NCBI RefSeq assembly: GCF_030272615.1
Contig: NC_081409.1
Location: 207,871,190 to 207,935,189, forward strand
Length of the DNA: 64,000 nt
Source: Cryptomeria japonica
Lineage: Eukaryota; Streptophyta; Pinopsida; Cupressales; Cupressaceae
Direction: 5' to 3'
Shown piece by piece: positions 32,553 to 45,732 of this stretch. The notes under the pieces were generated by a model that ran no database searches, was not told where the DNA came from, and saw nothing but the letters and a program-made list of their open reading frames with translations. Each line of letters starts with the position of its first letter. Position 1 is the stretch's first letter. The position numbers and the translations under genes were made by a program.

Positions 32553-33902
32553 TGTTGGAAATGTTGTCATTGATGTCAAGAAGGTAAGAAGAAAATGTTT
32601 GTCATATAGATGATTGTTGATGTCAAAGAGTTCATGAAGCGAAGATTGATAGACAAAATTGTTGGCAAAAACATTATCATTGATGTACACCATAAGAATA
32701 GCATTTTGTCAATAACAAAATCATATGATGGACAAAGACCAAAGGCCAAAAACCAATTAAATTAAGTCAAGAGCAAATTGCCTATTTAAAGGCATATATG
32801 AATGAGTATAATCACCCAAGAAAAGCGGCCTATGCATATGAATAAGCAGCTATGATGTTAATGAGCAGAACTTGTCATACTTTGTGGGCCATCAAGAAAT
32901 GGAAATACATGGCTATCAATGTTGTTGTCCATCATCTAGGAAAACGTTTTTTGGTAGATTTTTGTTCACTTCAATTGGTTTGTGGAGGAAATAACTGTAT
33001 GGCAGTAGTAGATAAAGAATTATCAAATAACGAATTTATGGCAGTAGCAGATGATGAATAAAAAAGAAAGTAATTTTAATATATTGAGATCAGCGGTTAT
33101 CAAAGGAAATTGTAATTGGTATTAAAATAACATCTCAGAAAGTCAACGAGTTTGATTAAAATGAATATCATCCCAATTCAAAGCAGATTTAGAATAGCAG
33201 ATGACCAATGGAATTATTATGAAGATCAACAATGATGTTAGGAAGAGCAGCAAACTTCATTAAGGATCAAAGATTATGTTTTACATGTGCAGTGATTAAA
33301 GAATGAGAAGTGACTAATATTCCTGAAGAGCGATTTATTAAAATGGTATTGAATGAGATTAAGAAGGCAGCGAATGGGTTTAAGAATGGCAATGATTAAC
33401 ATATTTATTGACGGACCACCCTTTGACGCCAAAGGCAAATGTAACTATAATAAGAAACGATGATGTTTAAAATGGTACTGCAGCGATTATAATTAAATGG
33501 AGCAATGGTTATGAGAAGATACAATTTGCTAAGTGCTGGTCGATTTATAAAAGGAAACAATAACTAATACTCATTCAAGGTGTGATTAATAGTCAAAAGG
33601 TGCGATTTCCTTAATGAAGGGTGACTTCATAATACATGTTTTTAAAAGGGCAGTGATTAAGATAAGAATTTGTTGTTTATTCTTTTGAAAAGGTGCGATC
33701 TGATTCGTCTCAAAGTAGTGTGTTTCTAAAAGACGTCACATTTAAAATGAAAGAGATGTCTCTTTAATCTGAAAGGGAATGTGTCATAGAAGCAAAAAGA
33801 TATAAGAAGTCATTTTGTGGGAGGAGTTGTGTGCAAGATATAAAAGATATATATAATTCAGATCTATTACTGCAGAGGAGAAATAAATATGAAAGCACAT
33901 TT
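32553..33902 (+). repeat. LTR-like sequence with GCAGYGATT motifs, copy 1
   Basis: It starts TGTTGGAAATGTTGTCATTGATG, directly interrupting the hAT relic. Many copies of gcagygattaa-like motifs are scattered through it (about 33086, 33286, 33390, 33480, 33652), and a TATA-like gatataaaag is at about 33837. A similar LTR lies at 40594. The right end is not fixed; gypsy RT sequence begins by 33903. Confidence 0.55.
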
Positions 33903-34598
33903 GTGAAGGGTTACCTCTCTTGATGAAGAGGTATGTTGGAGTAGTATATGAGGAGATGAGTGAGAAGTGTGTGTTGTGTTATTTAAGTAAAAAACAATGG
34001 TTATGTATTGATTATCCAAGGTTCAATTGGATCACTTTCAAGGATCAATTTCCAATTCCATTCGTTGTTGACATTTTGAACAAAACCAATTGAGAATTTT
34101 TTTTCTACAAGCTTGATCGTCATCTTGGGTATATCAGTTTTGGATCCGTGATGACATGCCTAAAATCACTTTTAGAATACATTATGAACAAACTTCTTTG
34201 ACCTTGCTTGTGCTCTATCTTGGTATTTCTTGATGACATCCTTGTATATAGTGAAGGGTTACCTCTCTTGATGAAGAGGTATGTTGGAGTAGTATATGAG
34301 GAGATGAGTGAGAAGTGTGTGTTGTGTTATTTAAGTAAAAAACAATGGTTATGTATTGATTATCCAAGGCTCAATTGGATCACTTTCAAGGATCAATTTC
34401 CAATTCCATTTGTTGTTGACATTTTGAACAAAATCAATTGAGAATTTTTTTTCTACAAGCTTGATCGTCATCTTTGGTATATCAGTTTTGGATCCATGAT
34501 GACATGCCTAAAATCACTTTTAGAATACATTATGAACAAACTTCTTTGACCTTGCTTGTGCTCTATCTTGGTATTTCTTGATGACATCCTTGTATATA
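33903..34598 (+). repeat. Tandem 348-bp duplication of RT sequence
   Basis: Units 33903-34250 and 34251-34598 have equal length. By eye they differ at about five positions, four of them transitions. The duplication is therefore much younger than the decay of the RT itself. Confidence 0.93.
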
Positions 34599-34735
34599 GT
34601 ATTGATTGTGAATTCGACACAATCAAATACATCATGCTGAAAAGGCTTTGTAGATGTATTGTACCCATACAATTTTTTTTGTATGACAACAAATGTCAAG
34701 TTAAAGCATCGTGTTTTCATTAGAGTCAAAGGTCA
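33903..34735 (+). pseudogene. Gypsy reverse transcriptase relic, partly duplicated
   Basis: The reading gives LCIDYPRLNWITFKDQFPIP (RT block with LCxDYRxLNxxTxKDxFPxP), FYKLDRHL, LEYIMNKLL and then LVFLDDILVYS, where the catalytic YxDD box appears as FLDD. The whole block is present twice because of a 348-bp tandem duplication (33903-34250, 34251-34598). It is decayed by stops. Confidence 0.8.
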
Positions 34736-34753
34736 TGTTCCAAACTTCATCTC

Positions 34754-35250
34754 TGTTGGTCTTTGTGTTTTGTCATTGTTTTCTATGGTTTTGCAGGAAT
34801 AATGAGAGAAAGTCCTTGTTATGGTGGTTTTGGAAATAGGCAATCAAGAGCTTCAAGTCAAAATCAATAAATATTAATTATTGGTGTGCAAAGTAATAGC
34901 ACCATCCCTAAAAGTCAATTATCTCCTTATTCAAAGTGAAAATGAAGAAGTTTTCCTAAGAAATTGTGTTGTAACAACTATTGGACATGGATATATGGGA
35001 GACATACAGTCTCTTTTAAAAAACCTTGAATTGTCATCCATTATTGAAACTAGAGAATAAGTTTCAACTTGACGAGGAAAAATCAGGTTTTAAAGGAAGC
35101 AGTTTTCCAAAATCACTTGCTTTCTATGTTGTACCAGAAATTAAGGCGTTTGACTGTGGCAGACTCAATCTAATCTTTGTTTTTGCCTATTATAAATGAT
35201 GCTTCATCCTCAACAACAACTAAAAATCTATGAAGAACTAACAGTGTTTT
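34754..35250 (+). repeat. Possible LTR or LTR fragment
   Basis: It starts TGTTGGTCTTTGTG after RT relic sequence, and has a TATA-like tattataaatg near 35195. No target duplication or clear right end was found. Confidence 0.3.
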
Positions 35251-35782
35251 GCAACCAATTTTTTTTGCTTTTCTATTCACTGGGCATTATATTCAAACAG
35301 TTGCCCCATGTGCAATTCTTTTGATTTTTAGAACTGAGTATGCATAATTTGCAACTGAATTTGCATTGTTTGTAAAAATGTTTACATTCATTGTTCTGAA
35401 TAACTTCCGCGTTTGCAAATTCAGAGGAGTTGTTTATGTTGGAATGTTTGATTGTAATGTAACAATGTCTGATTTTGATTGAGATTTTGTTATGCAAATG
35501 CATTCAACGAAGTATCCAGATTTATATGCAATAGAATTCCAGTTTCTGCAAACATTTAATCTTTGAATTGAAATACAAATCTGACCTTTAGTTTAAATGT
35601 AGCAGAAAATTTTATAAGTCTGAAAGTGTAACTCTATTCCAATAAGTTATTGCTCAGCATGTAACAGTAATAGCAGAGTACAAACAGATTGGCAACCATT
35701 AATCTGGAACTTGATGCTCACTGTCAGCTCATAAAAATGAATACACCCATGCTGTTGTAGGAAAGATGTTTGCTGTTGATTT

Positions 35783-36045
35783 TCAGATTATATCCATGCC
35801 CAGTTGAGTTTGGAGCTGTCTAAGCATTTCCCAATATGCCCGGCAATGTGCTATGACCCTCTTGAGCAGTTCGTGCCCTGTCTCTAGTGTGAATCGACTC
35901 AGAAAATCTATCATTACCAGTTCAGCAGCATGCTTTCTTATTCTGGCCAAAACATCACATCGAAGGGTTCTTATTCTCTTACACGTCCAACATATGTGTT
36001 TGGATCCCCATGTAGCTGATAGGAAATAAGTCCAACATATAATGT
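35783..36045 (-). other. Exon-like open reading frame of unknown origin
   Basis: About 85 codons are open on the - strand with strikingly coding-like content, among them LRCDVLARIRKHAAELV, DFLSRFTLETGHELLKRV and AYWEMLRQLQTQLG, ending at TGA 35783. No ATG occurs at the upstream edge. It does not match the unknown gene family, host exons or transposon domains I know. It could be a captured exon or an unrecognised element gene. Confidence 0.45.
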
Positions 36046-37174
36046 CAAATACGTCTTAGAAGATGCTGGGAAGTCTTCACGTCCTGCCTTCACTGATTTA
36101 TGTTTCATAAGAAAGGCACATCGACCCCAATTTGCGCATTATATCACCCAAAAACTGCAGTCACAGTCCTACACCATTGAAAGCAAACTCATATACAGCA
36201 ATGAAGTCGCATGAAATGGAGGAAACCATGCCAAAATTGAACCTCATCAAGTACCCAACACAAAGGATGCCTTCAAGCAGCCAGCAATGAAAATGCCAAT
36301 GCCAGTAATTGAATGGCGTCTGGGAAAAAGAATTTAAATCGGCCAGAGATTTGGTGGAGTCAACTCATGTCCTGTTGATGAGTGTTTTTGCTTGATAAAA
36401 TACACTGGGTATCCTATTCTCTCTTGAAATGAAATCGTATTTAATGACTCAAATATTATTACCCCAAGGTTCTGGTAGTCAGGTCTTGACTGTGCTTCAG
36501 ATAACTCAGTGAATGTATGTGATGTTGCTGGTATCACAAGGGGCCTTACACACTTGAAAGTAGGAACTCTGTTCCTGCAAGATCTGTCATAAAATCCTAA
36601 GATCTAAAATCTCAATATCATTAGATTTAGCATTAAGAGTGGATGCTTTTCAACTTACCTAAATTCTTTCCAAAATAAACTTCAAAAGAGTAGGGTTTAG
36701 AAAGCTAAACTAAGACCTTGATGAAAACTTGTTGTTTCTAATAGATAAGTTCCAAAATGTTAATCAGATTTTGTTTCACCAAATTATATCACAGCGACAA
36801 CAAAATAGATGCAATCTTCAGAGGAATACTTCAGATTTTCAGATCACAAGTCGTTCATTAAAACCATTCAACAATGCAAAATTAATAAACAACCAATAAT
36901 TCAACTTGAGTTCATAAATAAAGGGGTTCAGACTAAGCATGCACCGAAACCTACAATCAACAAGCACCAAATGGTGTGAACTTGGAACTTCATCAAGTAT
37001 CAATCTCAACAAATCTTCATACTATTGAACTTAAAATGATTTTGAGAAGCAAGAAACCATGCTAACATTCAAACTAAACACAAAGATCCACCAACAACAT
37101 TGAATTTCTGTATTTATTCTAGTAGTATTTTGGCAACAATTTCCAATTCTTGTTTACAATGAGAGAGGCCATGG

Positions 37175-37186
37175 CCTTTTATAGAT
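37175..37186 (-). promoter_or_regulatory. Putative TATA box downstream of gene copy 2
   Basis: On the - strand TCTATAAAAGGC stands about 245 bp beyond the end of copy 2, in the same relative place as in copies 1 and 3. Confidence 0.5.
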
Positions 37187-37430
37187 TTCACTTTTCAAAT
37201 GGAGGGCCCATATTTAATCCTATCAAGGGCCAAGATTTGATGCAAACCCTAGGATGGTTTAGGACTTTTTAAGTGTAGTTTGTTACAACAACCAGAAAAA
37301 CAAAACTGGCGTGGATCCTAATAAGGAAAAAGACAAAATGCACTTTCTGCCGTAGATTCCCAGAAAGAAGATGACAAAATAGGAAGGAGGCGTTGCAATT
37401 TTTTATTTTAAAATTGGCTAGGTGCCTAGA

Positions 37431-40400
37431 TTATAGAAAATCATCTTCCAGCACCCTATGCTTAACTTTTCTCTCCTTTGCAGAATATTTTAGGAATCTT
37501 GAATATTTTAGGAATCTTGAGATAGCATTTTTGAGATCCTCCTTGGGTGGTGTGGGTGTAACTCTCATCTTTTATTCTATGGATGCCAACTCAGCAGTAG
37601 ATTCCTTAAATTTTTTATCCCATTCCAGCTTTAATTCCTTGAAAACATGTATTATTATCAAAAAAGTGGAGGCATCTTCTAGTTTTTCTTTTGAGCAAGG
37701 AGGGTCTGGTTGCTGGAAGAAGTTATTTTTCTACTGAGCTTTGAATAGATCAAGAAATTTTTTCTATTTCTCATCAATTGTCTTTCCAATTATTGCTTCA
37801 AGGAAAGTAGAACATACCTCCTGAATACCTTTAACTGCCTTCTCTATCCCTATGCAATCATTTTGGACTCTTTCCATAATCTCTTGTCTGAAGCTCAGAG
37901 CCTGAAACTAGTCATTTGGATTATGCACCTTGTCTGCATCTAGTATCTTCTTATTTATCAAAATTTGATTAAGAATGCCTAGTAATACATTCAGGTGAGG
38001 AATGGTCTTGTCTTGGAAAGTATAAGAGTCTTCATACTCAGCTGTTATAAGTTTCACTCTCCGAAGGCACACTTGGGCCATATCATTTGTTTTTACCAAT
38101 TCTTCCAAAGTCTAATTTCCCTTAACAAGCACATTAGCGATCCATTTCTCAGTGGTCTTGGTGATGGATTTCATTTTTTCTAGTTCATCAACTGATTGCT
38201 TGGAAAGAACCGTTGGAGGCACAAAAGATCCCTTAGCTTGCTGGATGGGATTGACCAGATGCTTGATGTAGTCTTGCAGTTCTGCACTTGAGCCTTTAGT
38301 TGAGCTTTGGCTTCTTCCTCCAATCTTTTCACAATTGTCTCCACTGAGTCCCGCAGTTCCTGAACTTGCTCTTTTCAAGTAGGACCTAGTTTGACAGAAG
38401 TAATATGGTATTCTTCAGGAGTAATATCTTTTGTAGATTTGTCAACTATTGGGGCAGCAATATATGCGATTTGGGATCTATAACTATCCCTGGTGATCTT
38501 GGAATATATTTTAGCTTTATTTTTCTCCTTTAGTTTTTTTATTCTAGTCAAGGAGTCTTCTAAACTGGCAGTGGCAGATTCTACCACAGGCTTCTTATAA
38601 GCTGATCCTACAACCATATAGGAGCTGTTGATAGTTCTAAATTTGGGCAGATTGTCCTTGTGTTTGATCTGCCTGAGATATCAATGCTTGCTGACCACTT
38701 CACTCCTCTTTCTATATTTTCTACTCTTGTTGTTGCTTTGGTTGCTGCTCTTCCTTATTTGTACCTTCCTTATGAGGCCCAAATTGCTCTCTTCATTAGT
38801 CTCCACCTTAGGAGGCTTAGAGTCTTGGATTTCAAATTGCTCTGCAACACATAGATCTTCTTCTTCCTTATTTACTTGTTCTGCTTCATTGCCCTATTCT
38901 GGAGCAGGAATTATTGCACCTTGAGAAGAAGCCTTCTCTTGTTCTTCCATATCCAAAGTTTCTCAATATTATCTAGTTTGGGGAAGGGTACACTCCCTTG
39001 AGAAGCTGATTTTCTTTGATAAACTACTTGCTTCCTCTGGTCAAGAGGGGTCTGCTCATATCACTCACTGGGCTCATCTGGGATATTTACTACCTTGATT
39101 TCAATATTGTCCCAAGAAACAGGGGTAGGGATTATAGACATAGTTGCTGTTGGCAAAGTAACTGTGGCAGCCACTTGCGGCTGAGAGGAAGATGGAAGAC
39201 GCGGCACTGGAGAAGAGGTAGTAGAAGGTGGAGGCTGAGTTCTTCTTCTCTTTTGCTTCTTTGGGCTTGGTCCTTCTGTAGAAGTAGCTACTCTTCTTCT
39301 AGGCTTTCCAGCAGGCTTTCTTTCTGCTACTTCTTTTCCTTTCTTTCTTGTCTTGGTTTGTTCTTCATCTTCTTCCTCTATAGGATGAGTTCCTTCTGGA
39401 GTTTCATCTTCCTTCTCATTGGATGATTGGGAATCCAAATCTCCCATTAAGTCATAACTGAGAGCTACATCTCTCTCCAGCAGGTTGGTAATCTGATAAT
39501 CAACCCACATTTTGTTATACTTAAGCATTGGCCTCATTGGTTCATCTAAGTCCACCACTTTTTCCTTAGATCAGTCAAGTGGAGGTATTGGCTTATCTTT
39601 GATTGGTTCATAATCATGATAGTGGATGTAATCTCCACCATCTTTAGCTTGGATAGGAACAGGTAATGGGTTATAAACTCTTATGATTTCCACAAACATT
39701 CTAGAATACAATCTCTTTCTGACTTCAAATTCGTCTGCGCAGTTAGCCCAATAATCTTCGATGTGTTGCTTATGCCTATACTCCTTCCCAAGAGATTTTG
39801 TGACAACATCATAAGGATTAAAATGCCTCCTTACAGTATGTGTCTTAAGAGTATAAAACTGCAATTCTTCATCTGACTTCTCTACACTCGGCCCTGAGGG
39901 ATAAACTTTTACAAAATTCCTCAATATGATACGGTAACCAACTCCAGCCTTGTCTCTATCATTTTTTAATCTTATCATATACACAGAGTTGCCTTGTCAC
40001 TTCCAACATTATGATCTTGTCAGTTGGATATCTTGGAAGTCTATAGGGTTTGCTAGAAAATCCTTGAATTCTGAGGCATGTGAACTTGGGATTTTGGATG
40101 TACCATGAACCATTTTTCTTTATCAATTCCATCGGCTCCAAGAATAACCTTCTATTGGTTCCTCCTTGCAAAGTTCTTGTTATGTACATCAGGAAAACAT
40201 CATTTACCCTCTTGAAAGGAGCAGTGTTATGAAAGTGCAACTTAGGATAACATATGTAAACTCTATACTTCCCTTCTTGATTGCCAACTGCTCCAAGGTA
40301 TGTTAATCTCCTATATCTGAAACTCCTGGCTAGCATATACACAGGATATGAGGTCATGGTGAACATGCAAGTCTTCTCCAAACTCTTCAATTGGGCATCT

Positions 40401-40593
40401 AAGTTGTCGCTGATTATCCTTGCCCAATGAATCTTCCTGCTCCATGTAAAGATCTCCTCTATATAATAGACATCCAATCTTCAAAAGTAGATGCTTGAGG
40501 ACAGTCCATTATTCTGCTCAGTAAGGTGACAAAGTCACCATATTCATTGTGAAAATTAGATCTGTAAAGGGTTTTAGGCATTTTGGAATAATG
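37431..40593 (-). pseudogene. Unknown coiled-coil protein family, copy 2 (5' truncated)
   Basis: It is homologous to the gene at 5408-8833 in the same order of blocks: YGDFVTLLSRIM (about 40530), ISDNLDA, YPVYMLARSFRY, LPRYPTDKII (about 40030), IEDYWAN (about 39750), PIPPLD followed by TGA where copies 1 and 3 have Trp, a basic linker (KKQKRRR, about 39250), KDITPEEYHITSVKLG (about 38410), and C-terminal EDLKNAISRFLKYS. Frameshifts near 40470 and 39970 and several stops break it. RFLKYS is encoded twice in tandem at 37491-37520. The N-terminal part is missing because an LTR starts at 40594. It lies inside the first giant intron, antisense to the host gene. Confidence 0.75.
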
Positions 40594-41500
40594 TGTTGGA
40601 ATTGATTGTCATTGATGTAAAAGGAATACAAGGAAGGAAAGATTGGATTAGGATGCACAACTTGCACATATATTTCCAATGTCATTGGTTTTGGCTGATA
40701 TGTTGATAAGGAAGAGTTGGAGATGTCAGTATGTTTCTGTAATGAATGTGAAGGTTTGAATTACTCACGAAGTACCAAGGGAATGCTAATTCCTGCAACT
40801 CTCAATCACATGTCAGCAATATAGAAGATGAAAGACAGCGATTCATAAATCTAATACAACGGAGATTAATGAATTTGAGGCAGCGTTTATGTTTGAAGAC
40901 AAAGGCAGTGATAATGTTTGAGAAGTAAGCATGACTGACAACAGCAGAGCTAGGATTATTAATGCGTACAGAGCAGTGGTTAAGGAAAACATAAAGGAAG
41001 TCGATTTACAGTTGCTGATGAAAGTAATGAAGTAAACAACAATATCAAAAAGTTAAATAAGACAAACTAAGGCTGCAACTATATGAGAGAAAAATAGAAT
41101 AAGACAAAAGAGAATAGGATAATAGAATAAGACAAAAAAAAAGAAGGCAAGTGATTGATAAAGTAACAAAAAGCAGTGATTAAATATAATTTACAAGGCA
41201 ATCATTAATAATGAAGAGCAGCGATTCATTGTGAATAGGTAGCAATTCCGATTGAAATCCTTAAAGGCAGAGATCACATTAATCAAAGACATTTGTTATG
41301 TTTTAAAAGGTGTTGCTTATGTTAAAGGCAGCCTTAAGGGAATTGTGTTTTGTCATTATATCTACTATTTCTGTATCCAAGTTCATGAGTTTTATTTTAT
41401 AATCTGTCATTTCCAAAATTCTTTCTTTTTAATTCATTTCGTAGTATATATAGAAAATTATAATGTGTTTACTCCAATCAATCGATTTAAATGATTGCAC
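40594..41500 (+). repeat. LTR-like sequence with GCAGYGATT motifs, copy 2
   Basis: It starts TGTTGGAATTGATTGTCATTG, closely like 32553, and interrupts the N-terminal coding part of gene copy 2. Motifs such as cagcgattcataa, gcagtgataatg, gcagtgattaaa and gcagcgattcatt recur from 40835 to 41230. Its right end was not located. Confidence 0.55.
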
Positions 41501-42121
41501 TTGTTTAAGGATAAACTATTTCAATCATGGCAAGGATGAAAAACACTAAAATTATAAAACACTTAAACCATTGTAATTGAATGTGAGTATGTGGTTATAT
41601 ACTGTATTTAGAACAATTCTAGTCCTATTTGTTTTCCCCTAAGATTTGAAGTGTAAATTATGTTTGTAGTACACATTTATAAATGCTGGAAGAAAATGAT
41701 CTCGCATGTTTCATCTATTTAATAGGCATACCTTTATCTCATCAATGATTTCTTGTACCACTTGTGTGCATTGATAGCTGTAAGCTTGCACTTGACTTCT
41801 GTTCCACTCTCTCGTATTTGATTTTGTTATCATCAATCACCATTGCTTATGTCTAGAGTTTGGACAAAGGACCTCGACTTTCAACTCTTCACTTTTATGT
41901 ACTAATTTTACACAACTTTGCTTCTGCACCATCCATTCTGACTTCTCTTATTTGTGATTTTGATTTTTAATTATTTTAAGAGAAAATCTGAGGTCACCCT
42001 TTATTGGCAAGCAATCCCATCAGATTGTTTGAAGGCTGAAAAAAGGTCAAGTTTTTGTCAAGGGTGATTTAAAAAATAAAATTGAGTGAGAAATCTGAAA
42101 ATTGAATTGTGACTTGTGCAG

Positions 42122-42282
42122 CATTACCTATAGGAGAATATGCAGCAGTAGCTTTACTTCTGTTCTTCGGATTGACGTCTATTAAAAATGCTTGGGATCT
42201 TCCATCTCAATCCCCAAAGAGTGGAGGCAGTGAACATGAGCTTGGCGAACTTGTTGAAGCAGAGGAGCTGGTGAAGGAAAAG
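42122..42282 (+). CDS. GDT1-like: GDT1-like transporter, exon b
   Basis: This 161-nt exon has acceptor gtgcag (ending 42121) and donor gtagtc (42283). It encodes LPIGEYAAVALLLFFGL, a membrane helix, then an acidic stromal-type loop with SEHELGELVEAEELVKEK. Plant GDT1-like proteins have the same Glu-rich loop between their two halves. The first two bases complete a Thr codon from exon a, and the exon ends in phase 0. It is bordered by the two giant introns. Confidence 0.93.
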
Positions 42283-43774
42283 GTAGTCTTCAAATAAAAT
42301 ATCTTATAAGAATATAATTCTGTCTTTTAAAATTTTTTCTTTAATTCTTTCTAACAGCGAAGAATAGAATTGGTTATTCTACTTGTATTCAATACTATAA
42401 GGCAAAGGTTAAAACAAAAGCAATGTTGCATTAGAATCTTCAATGTACTAAACTGACTGCCAAAGATTAGAGTAAAACTGCAAACCCTAAAACTCCTAAA
42501 AATAAAAAAATATTATCTTTACATGCCTAAAGGATGTAGTCCAGGCATAAATTGGTGGAAGTTTACCATAGCTGGTCCATGTTTGAGTCTAAGGGCTACA
42601 TGCAGGGTGGGACTTTCCAAAGATACCATATTCTGGGGTTTTCATACAAAGAATTAAAAAGATTTTACCATAGTGAAAAAAGAATATCATCTTCATGTGT
42701 TTCTGCAACAATGTCTTCAAAAAGGCTCAATGTTTTGAGTCTCTTTGTAGTATTTTTTCTAATCTTTATTCTATATCATGCGTTATTATATAATGTTGAA
42801 ATATTTTGTGCATGCCTTTTGTGGATGTCTAGGATTCAATTTGTGGTATTTGAGTTCAGTGGATTCCAAGTCAATCTATGTTCAATGTGACTTTGTGACA
42901 ATCTTGTCAACTAGGTTTTTGTCTATAAAGATTACTTCAAGTTTTACTAGAACATAATTATTATAGGAATTTATTGGTACCAATTTCAAAGGTAGCTTAT
43001 CATTTGATAGGAAACATAACATAGTTGATATTAGGCTACAAATATGATCAAACATAGTATTTTAGAGGTAGCAAATTTGGGTTATAACAAATTTACAAGA
43101 CTTTATAAGATAAATTGCATTCAAATCTACAATGATCGACCTTGCAATTAGTGCAATACAAAACTTCCAATGATTGTTAAGTGATATTTAACTCATAAAA
43201 CCACAATAACACAAAAGGACATATAACACTTCAACAAAATTTTGAACAACAAAATAAGCATAGAGCAATCTATTTGAACACTAAATCCAACTCCTACCCT
43301 AAGAGTAGATTGCTTGCATGCAAAGCAAGCTTTAATAGACAATTTTGCCCACTAATACTAAACCTAACTCACACAATCTTTAGTTAGATTCCTAATAAAG
43401 GTTGTCTGAAAATAGGTGATCTAAAAGTAGTCTCCAAAAATATCTTTTTTAAAATTCTATCACCTAAAAAACAATGATGACTCAAAATAGTATGGGCTAA
43501 AAATTGATAATTTTGACAGTTGGGTCCAGTTGACAATTTGATGAACCTTCTTATGTACTTATCATGATAGATCCTCTAAAGAAGCCCTGTAACTCTGAAA
43601 ATTTAATTTTATGAATCCAAAAATCTGCATCCCTAGGAACTCTAAAATTTGGGTATCTATTGTCTGCCAATTCTACAACCTTTGGGATGTGAAACTTGTA
43701 CAACAATCTCCTTTGGTGAACATCAGAAAACAGTCCTTGAAACCTTTTGGTTGAAGATGACAACTTTTCATTTT

Positions 43775-44020
43775 GGGGATGGGGATGGGGACAATAGGGG
43801 ACAACAAGACATGTTTCCGGTACGGGGGTACTTTTGAGCCACTTTTATGTGACGATAGGGGACGACTGTTAAAAAAATAGAGAAGTTTTTAAAAATATAG
43901 AGAAATTTCAAATATGCATATCATAACATTGATAAAGCATTTATCATATACATTGTAGAAGTTTTATGCATAGCATTAGACTTGAATTGAGATTTCACAT
44001 GAGAATCGACAAACATTTTA
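43775..44020 (+). repeat. Dispersed GGGGA-rich repeat, copy 1
   Basis: It starts ggggatggggatggggacaatagggg and continues gttaaaaaaatagag...tcatatacat. It matches 49362-49570 in the same orientation and over the same order of blocks, with moderate divergence. Confidence 0.75.
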
Positions 44021-44769
44021 CGAAAATTCAAATGCTTTCATTGTCAATGTGCATCCATACATATTATATTAGAGAATTAGAATTATAGAAAAAATGCCCA
44101 AAGGCTCCAAGTTTCAACTATGAAATGACATAAACAATTAAATTGTAAATAATAAACATAGAAGTCCATAATCAGCTGTCCATAATCAGCTGTCCATAAT
44201 AATGTCAAGATAGAACTAAGAAAATATATGGTTGTCCATAATCAGCGCATGGTAGGTCTAATAGTCTCAATCAAAATCAGACCTCAAGTCTAAGTCATTG
44301 TTAGTATGAGGGGCTGCCTTAACCAATGGGAACCCCAACCAATCCCGGGGGTGTCTCCTCCTCCTCAACTTGCATAAGCATCTTCAAGATTGACATCCCA
44401 ATGCAAGGCTGGAGTTTGATGATACTCAGGAGTTTGGCGATCCTATAGCTGCAATTCACTGTGAACAGACACTAACTTCTCTGATTGTCTAGAGGTAAGG
44501 TTGTTCCTCTTGATTGATTGGATGAAGCTATATGTGGATCACTTCCTCTTTGCAGTAGAGGAACGAAAACCTATGAAAGAAGACAAAAGACAAGTACTCT
44601 CAAGTTCGATGCATCCCTACCATGCCAGGTCCACCATCCAATAGGGTTGACTTGAGCTAATGTAGCTCTATCCAACCTTGCCTTTGGTCTGCTAAAGGTT
44701 GGACCATGAAGATTGGCAATTGCAAGCCACTATGGGCAAAGTTTACTGAAGAGCACACAAAAAATGCTG

Positions 44770-45428
44770 AAAGAGGGGGGGGGGGGAGTGCGGGGGGTGA
44801 ATTAGTATTTTTAAATTTTTTTAAAACATGAACCTCATAAAACATAGAGAGAGAGAATACATCAAGACGCAAACACCAATTTTCTCATGGAAAACCCTTT
44901 CAGGTAAAAACCACGACACACAATAGCTTTCATTAACAAATGGGCACCAACCCAAATTACAAAAGTGAGCCACTAACTCAGAGAGAACACCAACTCCCAA
45001 AGAGCACCAACTCTGATCAGCTGCAGCACCAACTTTAGTTTTCACTAACTCAGATGCATAGAAATATAGAAAAGAACTTTACATCATATGCTTAGAACTT
45101 CATGTTCCTCTTATAATTTGCTACGAACTCCTCTCAGCCTCTATATCTTTTGTATGCTGTTCTTCATGTATGTATTCTGCACTCCTGTTGTCATTTAGCA
45201 CCCACGCATCTAATATCCAGTCCAGTGTATTCCCTTTTTTTTTAGCAAAAGTTCAGAACACACAACCTCATAATCTAGACTCCCAAATGCTCATAATATA
45301 TATACAGTCAGTTTATCTCAATGGTGACCCAATATTTGAAGCACTATATCTCATGTGATACTTGAAAAACCTTTTTCTTTCAAATCATTGCAGTCAATAT
45401 ATGATTTTTTAAAAAAAGACATCCAACA
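44770..45428 (-). repeat. Copia-type LTR (element E), incomplete
   Basis: On the - strand it starts TGTTGGATGTC immediately after a polypurine tract (+ 45431-45438, tccccct) and contains the R/U5 phrase around ggttttccatgagaaaattgg (+ 44879-44899). It ends near a poly-G run at 44776-44788. Opposite that tract, 45439-45540 looks like 3' noncoding sequence of a copia element. Confidence 0.5.
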
Positions 45429-45732
45429 CAATCCCCCTATTTTTGGCATGATTTGATGTAAAATCCTTAGTGGTTTCCAACCGTACATCATTCAATGCAT
45501 TTTTTGTGTTGCATGTTTTAGTTTTTTTAACAATCTAAGTGCTCTGCACCATATTTCAGTATGCTCATGATTTTGATTATGCAACCCGCATACCAAAAAA
45601 CAAAAACACTACAGAGGACTGGGTGTATTTGTTGAATATGTATATATTAGACCGCATACTGCTTGACCATCCAATAATAGATCATCCATTGGTTACAAGA
45701 CATGATGAGCTGCTACGCACTATAATCTGCAT

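Larger units (their letters stand above)
27424..42121 (+). other. Giant intron (14,698 bp) of the GDT1-like gene
   Basis: The intron is bounded by gtaag (27424) and gtgcag (42116-42121), with flanking exons in phase. It is filled with gypsy remnants, a hAT relic, LTRs on both strands and copy 2 of the unknown gene. Stretches without a feature (27424-28690, 29000-30380, 35260-35780, 36050-37170, 41500-42121) show only AT-rich sequence. Confidence 0.9.

Noticed and set aside
36334-36537. 67-codon - strand frame downstream of gene copy 2
   Set aside because: Plausible composition but no domain, and it lies where LTR-end or flanking sequence is expected; not supported as a gene.
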